NCBI GenBank assembly: GCA_003485715.1
Contig: DNIF01000077.1
Location: 1-7,780, forward strand
Reading direction: 5' to 3'
From: Gammaproteobacteria bacterium
Lineage (GTDB): Bacteria > Pseudomonadota > Gammaproteobacteria > UBA7966
Length of the DNA stretch: 7,780 bases
Shown: positions 1-4,802 of the stretch, piece after piece
How the letters are laid out: each line of letters opens with the position of its first letter
Numbering within the stretch: the stretch's first letter is position 1
Position numbers and translations under genes: made by a program
Notes under the pieces: model-generated
What the model was told of the DNA's origin: nothing
Databases searched by the model: none
Seen by the model: only the letters and a program-made list of their open reading frames with translations

Positions 1-206
1 CGGTAGACATCGTCAACTGCGATACCGACGAACGGGTCAGCTACCAGATCGTCGGTGAGGACGAGGCGGACATCCGCGCCGGGCGTGTGTCCGTGACCTC
101 GCCGGTTGCGCGCGCCCTCATCGGCAAGTCGGCCGGGGATGTCGTGACCGTGCAGGCACCGGGTGGCGCCATCGAGTACGAGATCCTCGCGGTACGCTAC
201 GTCTGA
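1..206 (+). CDS. greA: Transcription elongation factor GreA, C-terminal part (5' end outside window)
   Basis: The frame with codons from base 3 gives 67 residues and a TGA stop at 204-206. GreA binds the secondary channel of RNA polymerase and stimulates cleavage of backtracked transcripts. Only the C-terminal FKBP-like domain, which docks on the polymerase, is visible; the N-terminal coiled coil with the acidic tip lies upstream of the window. The visible part shows the family's motifs: SYQIVGEDEAD, then ISV-like RVSVTSPVARALIGK, a VVTVQAPGG turn and the final EYEILAVRYV. It aligns essentially without gaps to the end of E. coli GreA as I remember it. GreB is less likely because its tail has different motifs. 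The stop is only 27 bases before rlmE, with no terminator between, so the two are probably co-transcribed. In many relatives yhbY lies between greA and rlmE; it is absent here. Confidence 0.95.
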   Translation, partial: VDIVNCDTDERVSYQIVGEDEADIRAGRVSVTSPVARALIGKSAGDVVTVQAPGGAIEYEILAVRYV

Positions 207-233
207 TGCGCGGGTGGGCGGAGTAAGGCGAGT

Positions 234-893
234 GTGGCAAAGCGCCCCAGCAGCCGACGCTGGCTCGAGGAGCACCGACGTGATCCCTACGTGCAGGCCG
301 CGGCACGCCAGGGCTATCGTTCACGGGCGGCCTACAAGCTCATGGAACTGGACGAGCGCGATCGGCTCTTTCGCCCCGGCATGCGGGTGCTCGACCTTGG
401 TGCCGCGCCCGGGGGCTGGGCCCAGGTGGCGCTGAACCGGATCGGGGCTCAGGGTCGGCTCATCGCGACCGATATCCTGCCGATGCAACCGCTCGCAGGC
501 GTCGATTTCGTCGAGGGGGATTTCACCCGCGATGAGACCCTCACCGCAGTGCTGGCCCTGACCGGCGGCGCGCCGCTCGACCTCGTGCTCTCGGATCTCG
601 CGCCCAACATGAGCGGCACGCGTGCTGTGGATCAGGCGCGGGCCATGGGCCTGACGGAACTCGCGGCGGATTGCGCCGCGAAGGTGCTCCGGCCCGGAGG
701 CAGCTTCGTGGCGAAGGTGTTCATGGGTGAAGGCTCGGATGCCTTCATCCGCGGGCTGCGGTCGGATTACGGGCGGGTAGTCACGCGCAAGCCGGACGCC
801 TCCCGTGATCGCTCGCGCGAGGTCTATGTGGTCGCCCGTGATTTCCGGGGTGCGGGAGCGGTCGCGGGGCAGGCGACGGAGGCAGGCATCTGA
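234..893 (+). CDS. rlmE: 23S rRNA (uridine-2552-2'-O)-methyltransferase RlmE (FtsJ/RrmJ)
   Basis: This 219-residue cytoplasmic protein uses S-adenosylmethionine to methylate the 2'-OH of U2552 in the A-loop of 23S rRNA, a late step of large-subunit assembly. The family K-D-K-E catalytic tetrad is present as K35, D121, K161 and E196, with exactly the E. coli spacing. The SAM site is visible as VLDLGAAPGGW (52-62), and SDLAPNMSG (120-128) and PGGSFVAKVF (154-163) are also typical. Length is about ten residues above E. coli; the extra is an Ala/Gly-rich tail after ARDF. The start is GTG at 234, chosen because the protein then begins like its homologues (RRWLEEH near residue 10). GGAG at 220-223 and AAGG at 225-228 provide ribosome-binding sequence. 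It probably shares a transcript with greA. I see no sigma-32-like promoter in front, although the E. coli gene is heat inducible. Confidence 0.97.
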   Translation: MAKRPSSRRWLEEHRRDPYVQAAARQGYRSRAAYKLMELDERDRLFRPGMRVLDLGAAPGGWAQVALNRIGAQGRLIATDILPMQPLAGVDFVEGDFTRDETLTAVLALTGGAPLDLVLSDLAPNMSGTRAVDQARAMGLTELAADCAAKVLRPGGSFVAKVFMGEGSDAFIRGLRSDYGRVVTRKPDASRDRSREVYVVARDFRGAGAVAGQATEAGI

Positions 894-992
894 GCCCCAG
901 CGGTGTCCGGGGTCGGCTCCACCATCGTTCGCGGCTGAACCACCAGCACTCCCGGTAGTCAGTCGGCGTGGGCCGGCAGGTTGGGGGGCGGC

Positions 993-1001
993 TGCTATAG
1001 T
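993..1001 (+). promoter_or_regulatory. Candidate extended -10 promoter for ftsH
   Basis: TGCTATAGT fits the extended -10 pattern TGnTATAnT, with TATAGT at 996-1001 in an otherwise very GC-rich 200-base gap. No good -35 hexamer lies 16-18 bases upstream, which is tolerated by extended -10 promoters. Transcription would begin near 1008, giving a leader of about 86 bases before the TTG start of ftsH. It would allow ftsH expression apart from greA-rlmE. This rests on motif matching only. Confidence 0.45.
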
Positions 1002-1023
1002 CGCGAGGGCGGTGCGCCTCGCG
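1002..1023 (+). other. 7-bp hairpin at the predicted start of the ftsH leader
   Basis: CGCGAGG (1002-1008) and CCTCGCG (1017-1023) are perfect inverted repeats around an 8-base loop. The structure directly follows the candidate -10 element, so it spans the likely transcription start and would lie partly in the 5' end of the transcript, or serve as a DNA-level operator. It has no T-tract and is not a terminator. Confidence 0.4.
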
Positions 1024-1059
1024 GCGAATTCGAAGTGGGAGTTCCCCAGTGAGGCGGTC

Positions 1060-1073
1060 GGGGTGTCTACCCC
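1060..1073 (+). other. Tetraloop hairpin just upstream of the ftsH ribosome-binding site
   Basis: GGGGT (1060-1064), loop GTCT, ACCCC (1069-1073) form a 5-bp stem. GGC at 1053-1055 and GCC at 1074-1076 can extend it across a small bulge. It ends eight bases before the Shine-Dalgarno sequence AGGAG (1082-1086). It leaves that sequence exposed, so it could mark an upstream mRNA stop or modulate 30S access. The effect is inferred; only the pairing is seen. Confidence 0.35.
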
Positions 1074-1081
1074 GCCAGCAG

Positions 1082-1086
1082 AGGAG
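1082..1086 (+). promoter_or_regulatory. Ribosome-binding site that selects the TTG start of ftsH
   Basis: AGGAG lies 7 bases before TTG at 1094 and 16 bases before the in-frame ATG at 1103. The first spacing is optimal and the second is too long. The site therefore favours TTG, giving an N-terminus MNDMTKN. The alternative upstream ATG at 1049 would place the Shine-Dalgarno inside the coding sequence and add 15 arginine-rich residues with no homologue that I know of. Confidence 0.7.
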
Positions 1087-1093
1087 ATCCGGT

Positions 1094-3040
1094 TTGAACG
1101 ACATGACCAAGAACATCGTGCTCTGGGTGGTCATTGCCCTGGTGCTGATGATGGTATTCCAGACCTTCGGGCCTCGTCAGGGCAATGCCCTGACCGTCGA
1201 CTACTCCGAGTTCATCGCCGATGTTCGTGCGGGCCGGGTGGCCGAGGTGGTCATCGACGGCAACGTCGTGCAGGGGCGGCGGGACAACAACAACCGCTTC
1301 GTCACCTACAGCCCGGAGTCCGACAATCGCGCCATGGTGGGCGAACTGCTCGAAAACGGGGTGCGCATTCAGGCACGGCCTCCGGATCAGCAGGGCCTGC
1401 TGATGCAGATCTTCATTTCCTGGTTCCCCTTCCTGCTGCTCATCGGCGTATGGGTCTTCTTCATGCGGCAGATGCAGGGTGGTGGCGCCGGTCGGGGTGC
1501 GCTGTCCTTCGGCAAGAGTCGCGCTCGCCTGTTGTCCGAGGACCAGGTGCGGGTCACTTTCGCCGACGTCGCCGGCGTGGATGAAGCCAAGCAGGAGGTG
1601 AGCGAGCTGGTTGAGTTCCTGCGCGACCCGGGCAAGTTCCAGAAGCTCGGCGGCAAGATCCCGCGCGGGGTGCTGATGGTGGGCTCGCCCGGTACCGGCA
1701 AGACACTGCTCGCCAAGGCCATCGCCGGCGAGGCCAAGGTGCCCTTCTTCAGCATCTCCGGCTCGGATTTCGTCGAGATGTTCGTCGGGGTCGGTGCCTC
1801 GCGGGTGCGCGACATGTTCGAGCAGGGCAAGAAACACGCCCCCTGCATCATCTTCATCGACGAGATCGACGCGGTCGGGCGCCATCGTGGTGCCGGCCTT
1901 GGCGGCGGTCATGACGAGCGCGAGCAGACGCTGAATCAGTTGCTGGTGGAGATGGACGGCTTCGAGGGCCATGAGGGCGTCATCGTCATCGCGGCCACCA
2001 ACCGGCCCGACGTGCTCGACCCCGCGCTGCTGCGTCCTGGTCGCTTCGATCGCCAGGTGGTGGTACCCCTACCGGATGTGCGTGGTCGCGAGCAGATCCT
2101 CAAGGTGCACATGCGCAAGGTGCCGACGGCCGACAACGTCAAGCCGGGCCTGCTCGCTCGCGGCACCCCGGGCTTCTCCGGCGCCGATCTGGCCAATCTC
2201 GTGAACGAGGCGGCGCTGTTTGCGGCCCGCGGCGACAAGCGTCTGGTCGGCATGGAGGAGTTCGAGCGCGCCAAGGACAAGCTCATGATGGGGGCGGAGC
2301 GGCGCTCCATGGTCATGACGGAAGACGAGAAGCGCCTCACGGCCTACCACGAGGCCGGGCACGCGATCGTCGGTCGGCTCGTGCCTTCCCACGACCCGGT
2401 CTACAAGGTCACCATCATTCCGCGCGGTCGCGCCCTCGGCGTGACGATGTTCCTGCCGGAGGGGGACCGCCTGTCCTACAGCAAGGAGCGGCTGGAGTCG
2501 CAGATCTCGAGCCTTTTCGGTGGCCGCGTGGCCGAGGAGATCGTTTTCGGGCCCGAGTACGTCACCACCGGTGCCTCGAACGACATCGAGCGCGCCACCG
2601 CCATCGCCCGCAACATGGTCACCAAGTGGGGTCTGTCCGATCGGTTGGGTCCGCTCACCTACTCGGAAGACGAGGGTGAGGTGTTCCTCGGTCGCTCGGT
2701 CACCCAGCACAAGCAGGTGTCAGACGAGACTGCGCACGTAATCGATGAGGAGGTGCGTCACGTCATCGAGCGCAACTACGAGCGTGCCCGCAGTATCCTC
2801 GGTGAACAGCTTGCGACGCTGCATCGCATGGCCGATGCGCTGATGCGCTTCGAAACCATCGACAGCGGCCAGATCGAGGACATCATGGCCGGGCGCGAGC
2901 CGCGTCCGCCGGCCGACTGGGACGAGGAGGGTCGCAACGATCGACCATCGGATCGCCCGGCGTCAGGCACTGAAGCCCGGCCCGAAACCGGCAAGGGCGA
3001 CGGTGCATCACCCATCGGAGGTCCGGCCAGCCTGCACTAA
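1094..3040 (+). CDS. ftsH: ATP-dependent zinc metalloprotease FtsH
   Basis: FtsH is a hexameric inner-membrane AAA+ protease. It extracts and degrades misassembled membrane proteins and, in enterobacteria, RpoH and LpxC. From the TTG start it has 648 residues, close to the E. coli length. Membrane segments lie at about 8-25 and 103-125, with a periplasmic domain between. The AAA module has Walker A GSPGTGKT (197-204), pore loop MFVG (229-232), Walker B IIFIDEID (252-259), and the second region of homology ending in RPGRFDR with R314 and R317. The protease has zinc motif HEAGH (419-423) and third ligand D497 in TGASND. The last 40 or so residues are polar and low in complexity, as usual. Walker A has Ser198 where E. 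coli has Pro. The gene has its own leader and is followed by a terminator. folP, the usual next gene, is missing. Confidence 0.98.
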   Translation: MNDMTKNIVLWVVIALVLMMVFQTFGPRQGNALTVDYSEFIADVRAGRVAEVVIDGNVVQGRRDNNNRFVTYSPESDNRAMVGELLENGVRIQARPPDQQGLLMQIFISWFPFLLLIGVWVFFMRQMQGGGAGRGALSFGKSRARLLSEDQVRVTFADVAGVDEAKQEVSELVEFLRDPGKFQKLGGKIPRGVLMVGSPGTGKTLLAKAIAGEAKVPFFSISGSDFVEMFVGVGASRVRDMFEQGKKHAPCIIFIDEIDAVGRHRGAGLGGGHDEREQTLNQLLVEMDGFEGHEGVIVIAATNRPDVLDPALLRPGRFDRQVVVPLPDVRGREQILKVHMRKVPTADNVKPGLLARGTPGFSGADLANLVNEAALFAARGDKRLVGMEEFERAKDKLMMGAERRSMVMTEDEKRLTAYHEAGHAIVGRLVPSHDPVYKVTIIPRGRALGVTMFLPEGDRLSYSKERLESQISSLFGGRVAEEIVFGPEYVTTGASNDIERATAIARNMVTKWGLSDRLGPLTYSEDEGEVFLGRSVTQHKQVSDETAHVIDEEVRHVIERNYERARSILGEQLATLHRMADALMRFETIDSGQIEDIMAGREPRPPADWDEEGRNDRPSDRPASGTEARPETGKGDGASPIGGPASLH

Positions 3041-3109
3041 GTCCAGGGTCATGCGCCCACGGCGGCCGGGGTGAGGGTCAGGGTGCAGATCTGCTGGCGA
3101 GCCTTGAAG

Positions 3110-3152
3110 AAAGGCCTGTCGGGGCCGATGTCCCGACGGGCCTTTTTCGTTT
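3110..3152 (+). terminator. Rho-independent terminator after ftsH
   Basis: The 14-base arms at 3110-3123 and 3132-3145 pair throughout with a single G-U wobble (AAAGGCCTGTCGGG with CCCGACGGGCCTTT), around an 8-base loop. TTTTT (3143-3147) and a further TTT follow. This is the textbook form and ends the greA-rlmE-ftsH transcript 70 bases after the ftsH stop. It implies that glmM needs a promoter of its own. The A-rich 5' side would give a shorter tract on the other strand, where no gene needs termination. Confidence 0.9.
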
Positions 3153-3156
3153 CCGG

Positions 3157-3237
3157 GCCGAAGTGCCTGAACTGACCGGGGCCAGCCGTGCGCGCGGGCG
3201 TGTGACGCAGGCACGGCCTCGGTCACGCAACTTCGGC
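3157..3237. repeat. 81-nt imperfect palindrome in the ftsH-glmM gap
   Basis: The outer arms GCCGAAGT (3157-3164) and ACTTCGGC (3230-3237) pair perfectly over 8 bp. Inside them TGACCGGGGCC (3173-3183) pairs with GGCCTCGGTCA (3215-3225) over 11 bp with one G-U. The inner GTGC (3188-3191) pairs with GCAC (3211-3214). An alternative inner stem, GCCGTGC (3185-3191) with GCACGGC (3211-3217), excludes part of the 11-bp stem. No T-tract follows and no coding frame fits. It could be a small structured RNA, a leader element of glmM, or the relic of a palindromic mobile repeat. I cannot assign it to a family. Confidence 0.55.
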
Positions 3238-3242
3238 ATCAT

Positions 3243-3261
3243 CGGGACGTGGCGCGTCCCG
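3243..3261. other. Short perfect hairpin in the glmM leader
   Basis: CGGGACG (3243-3249) and CGTCCCG (3255-3261) are perfect 7-bp arms around the loop TGGCG. It follows the 81-nt palindrome by five bases and precedes the REP-like copy. There is no T-tract, so it is not an intrinsic terminator. No clear sigma-70 promoter is visible between the ftsH terminator and glmM, so an operator role cannot be argued from position. Confidence 0.4.
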
Positions 3262-3274
3262 GTGCGGGGGTAGT

Positions 3275-3302
3275 CGTCATCGCCGCGCAGGCGGGGATCC
3301 AG
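3275..3302 (+). repeat. REP-like repeat, copy 1, upstream of glmM
   Basis: This 28-base element reads CGTCAT, then a CCGC/GCGG core stem around GCAG, then ATCCAG. It matches the reverse complement of copy 3 (4712-4739) at 27 of 28 positions; the one difference is G at 3282, which breaks one pair of the core stem. Its antisense translation gives LDPRLRGDD, a peptide signature I associate with a dispersed short palindromic repeat common in proteobacterial genomes. It ends six bases before the glmM ribosome-binding site and so would lie in the glmM 5' leader. Confidence 0.85.
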
Positions 3303-3308
3303 TTCTTC

Positions 3309-3314
3309 AGGAGG
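3309..3314 (+). promoter_or_regulatory. Ribosome-binding site of glmM
   Basis: AGGAGG, the full Shine-Dalgarno consensus, lies 7 bases before the GTG start at 3322. It fixes that start and compensates for the weaker GTG codon. It is the strongest ribosome-binding site in the window. Confidence 0.85.
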
Positions 3315-3321
3315 GCATTTC

Positions 3322-4671
3322 GTGGCAAGCGAACGCAGGTACTTCGGCACCGACGGCATCCGTGGCGAGGTGGGCATTCCGCCCATCACGCCCGATTTCG
3401 TGATGAAGCTGGGCTGGGCGGCGGGCCGCGTGCTGGCCAACGGCGAAGGCAGTCGGGTGCTGGTGGGCAAGGACACCCGGAGTTCCGGCTACATGTTCGA
3501 GGCCGCGCTCGAGGCCGGTTTGTCCGCTGCCGGCGTGGGCACACAATTACTCGGCCCCATGCCCACACCGGCCATCGCCTACCTGACCCGGACCCTGCGG
3601 GCGAAGGCCGGGATCGTCATCAGCGCTTCGCACAATCCCTTTGCCGACAACGGCATCAAGTTCTTCTCGGCGGATGGTTCCAAGCTGCCCGACGAGGTCG
3701 AGTTCGCGATCGAGGCGCAGTTGGACGAACCGCTCCGTTGTGTGTCCCCGCAGACGCTCGGCAAGGCCACGCGCGTCACCGACGCCGCCGGTCGCTACAT
3801 CGAGTTCTGCAAGGGCACGCTACCGGCGCGGGCCAGCTTTCGAGGCCTGACCCTGGTGGTGGACTGCGCCCACGGGGCCACCTACCACATCGCCCCGGCG
3901 GTGTTCTCGGAGCTCGGGGCGAAGGTCTATCCCCTGGGCACCGACCCGGATGGCATCAACATCAACGAGGCCTGTGGCGCCACGGCACCCGAGGCCCTCG
4001 CCCGCGAGGTCGTGGCACGCGGGGCAGACCTCGGCATCGCCCTCGATGGCGATGGTGATCGTCTCATCATGGTCGATCACAGGGGTGGCATCGTCGATGG
4101 CGACGAACTCACCTACATCATCGCCGCCGAGCGGCATCGCACCGGTCAACTGGAGGGCGCCATCGTCGGCACCCTCATGAGCAACATGGGTCTGGAACTC
4201 GCCGTACGCGCCCTCGGCCTCGGCTTCCACCGGGCGAAGGTCGGTGACCGCTACATCCTGGAGATGCTGAAGGAAAACCACCTGACCCTCGGCGGCGAGT
4301 CCTCGGGACACATCATCTGTCTGGACCTCACCACCACCGGCGATGGCATCGTCTCCGCGCTCCAGGTCATCCAGGCCTGCCAGCGCAGTGGCCGGACACT
4401 TGCCGAGCTGCGGGCCGGCATGACTCGCCTGCCGCAGCGGCTGGTGAACGTGCGCTGCGGCGCACCCGCTGCTGCTGCTGGCCTGGCCCCGGTGCAGGCA
4501 GCCGTGCGGGAGGCGGAGGTGCGGCTCAATGGGCGCGGCCGCGTGCTGTTGCGGCCCTCGGGCACTGAGCCGGTCGTGCGCGTGATGGTGGAAGGGGAGG
4601 ATGACGCCATCGTGGCCGCACTCGCGCAGGAGATCGCTGAAGTGGTGGCCTCGTCCGTCACTCCCGCGTAG
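3322..4671 (+). CDS. glmM: Phosphoglucosamine mutase GlmM
   Basis: GlmM converts glucosamine-6-phosphate to glucosamine-1-phosphate, the precursor of UDP-GlcNAc for peptidoglycan and lipopolysaccharide, in the cytoplasm. The 449 residues match the family length (445 in E. coli). All four domains show their signatures: RYFGTDGIRG near residue 6, the phosphoserine loop SASHNP (101-106) with catalytic Ser103, the metal-binding DGDGDR (242-247), the sugar-binding GESSGH (325-330), and the phosphate-binding RPSGTEP (411-417). The start is GTG with a consensus ribosome-binding site. The last residues VTPA and the TAG stop are encoded by a REP-like repeat, so the C-terminus differs from the family after about residue 444. 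A GCT run at 4468-4479 encodes Ala383-386 in a linker. It stands alone: folP is missing upstream, and a convergent dapD replaces the usual tpiA/secG downstream. Confidence 0.98.
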   Translation: MASERRYFGTDGIRGEVGIPPITPDFVMKLGWAAGRVLANGEGSRVLVGKDTRSSGYMFEAALEAGLSAAGVGTQLLGPMPTPAIAYLTRTLRAKAGIVISASHNPFADNGIKFFSADGSKLPDEVEFAIEAQLDEPLRCVSPQTLGKATRVTDAAGRYIEFCKGTLPARASFRGLTLVVDCAHGATYHIAPAVFSELGAKVYPLGTDPDGININEACGATAPEALAREVVARGADLGIALDGDGDRLIMVDHRGGIVDGDELTYIIAAERHRTGQLEGAIVGTLMSNMGLELAVRALGLGFHRAKVGDRYILEMLKENHLTLGGESSGHIICLDLTTTGDGIVSALQVIQACQRSGRTLAELRAGMTRLPQRLVNVRCGAPAAAAGLAPVQAAVREAEVRLNGRGRVLLRPSGTEPVVRVMVEGEDDAIVAALAQEIAEVVASSVTPA

Positions 4672-4684
4672 GCGGGGAGCCCAG
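4656..4684 (+). repeat. REP-like repeat, copy 2, overlapping the glmM stop
   Basis: This 29-base copy is more diverged from the others (CTCCC for TCCCC, T for C in the core, GC for T near the end), but it keeps CGTCA, CCCGCG, AGGCGGGGA and CCAG in order. Bases 4657-4671 supply the glmM codons GTC ACT CCC GCG and the stop TAG. It is in direct orientation with copy 1 and inverted to copy 3. The overlapping palindrome GCGTCGACGC (4684-4693) begins at its last base. Confidence 0.8.
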
Positions 4685-4711
4685 CGTCGACGCGCCCACG
4701 CGGAGGAAAGA

Positions 4712-4739
4712 CTGGATCCCCGCCTGCGCGGGGATGACG
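4712..4739 (-). repeat. REP-like repeat, copy 3, inverted, between glmM and dapD
   Basis: This is the most regular copy. On the minus strand it reads CGTCAT, CCCCGC, GCA, GGCGGGG, ATCCAG, with a perfect 6-bp core stem. It is separated from copy 2 by 27 bases and in opposite orientation, so the pair can fold into one long hairpin, as REPIN-type pairs do. It lies between the ends of two convergent genes and could separate or terminate both transcripts, although neither side has a T-tract. Confidence 0.88.
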
Positions 4740-4758
4740 GGGTGACGCGGGGATGACG
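4727..4758. repeat. Short tandem duplication of the end of REP-like copy 3
   Basis: CGCGGGGATGACG occurs at 4727-4739 and again at 4746-4758, offset by 19 bases. The second occurrence is an orphan copy of one end of the repeat. This suggests slippage or a partial second insertion. No gene lies in 4672-4802, and the repeats account for most of that gap. Confidence 0.65.
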
Positions 4759-4802
4759 ACTGGCCGTCCCCCGCATGACCCGCCCGGCGTGGTGCGTGTG
4801 CC

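Noticed and set aside
805..1584. 259-codon plus-strand frame across the rlmE end, ftsH leader and ftsH start
   Set aside because: It overlaps two certain genes in another frame and is arginine-rich GC shadow sequence.
1067..1972. 301-codon open frame on the minus strand opposite ftsH
   Set aside because: It is wholly antisense to a clear FtsH frame, is rich in His/Leu/Ala/Gly as expected from reading high-GC codons in reverse, and has no recognisable domain.
2069..2710. 213-codon open frame on the minus strand opposite ftsH
   Set aside because: It is antisense to the FtsH protease domain, with no motif and no ribosome-binding site.
3103..3109. CTTGAAG resembling a sigma-32 -35 element
   Set aside because: There is no CCCCAT-like -10 at the needed spacing, and the bases lie at the foot of the terminator stem.
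3101..3115. GCCTT/AAGGC hairpin that could compete with the terminator, as an antiterminator would
   Set aside because: It has only 5 bp with a 5-base loop against a 14-bp terminator stem, so it is unlikely to compete without a bound factor.
3249..4058. Plus-strand frame beginning before glmM
   Set aside because: Its first residues translate the REP-like repeat (AAQAGIQF) and the remainder is a frame-shifted reading of glmM.
4468..4479. Run of four GCT codons in glmM as a slippage-prone repeat
   Set aside because: It is short, in frame, and in a linker where alanine variation is tolerated; there is no sign of phase variation.
3275..4739. The three 28-29 base repeats as a possible CRISPR
   Set aside because: The copies are far apart, in mixed orientation, without regular spacers and with no cas genes; the palindromic core fits REP-like elements.
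3820..4776. 318-codon minus-strand frame opposite glmM
   Set aside because: It is antisense to GlmM. Its start region translates the REP-like repeats (SSPRRRGSS, PRLRGSD), which are known repeat signatures, not protein.
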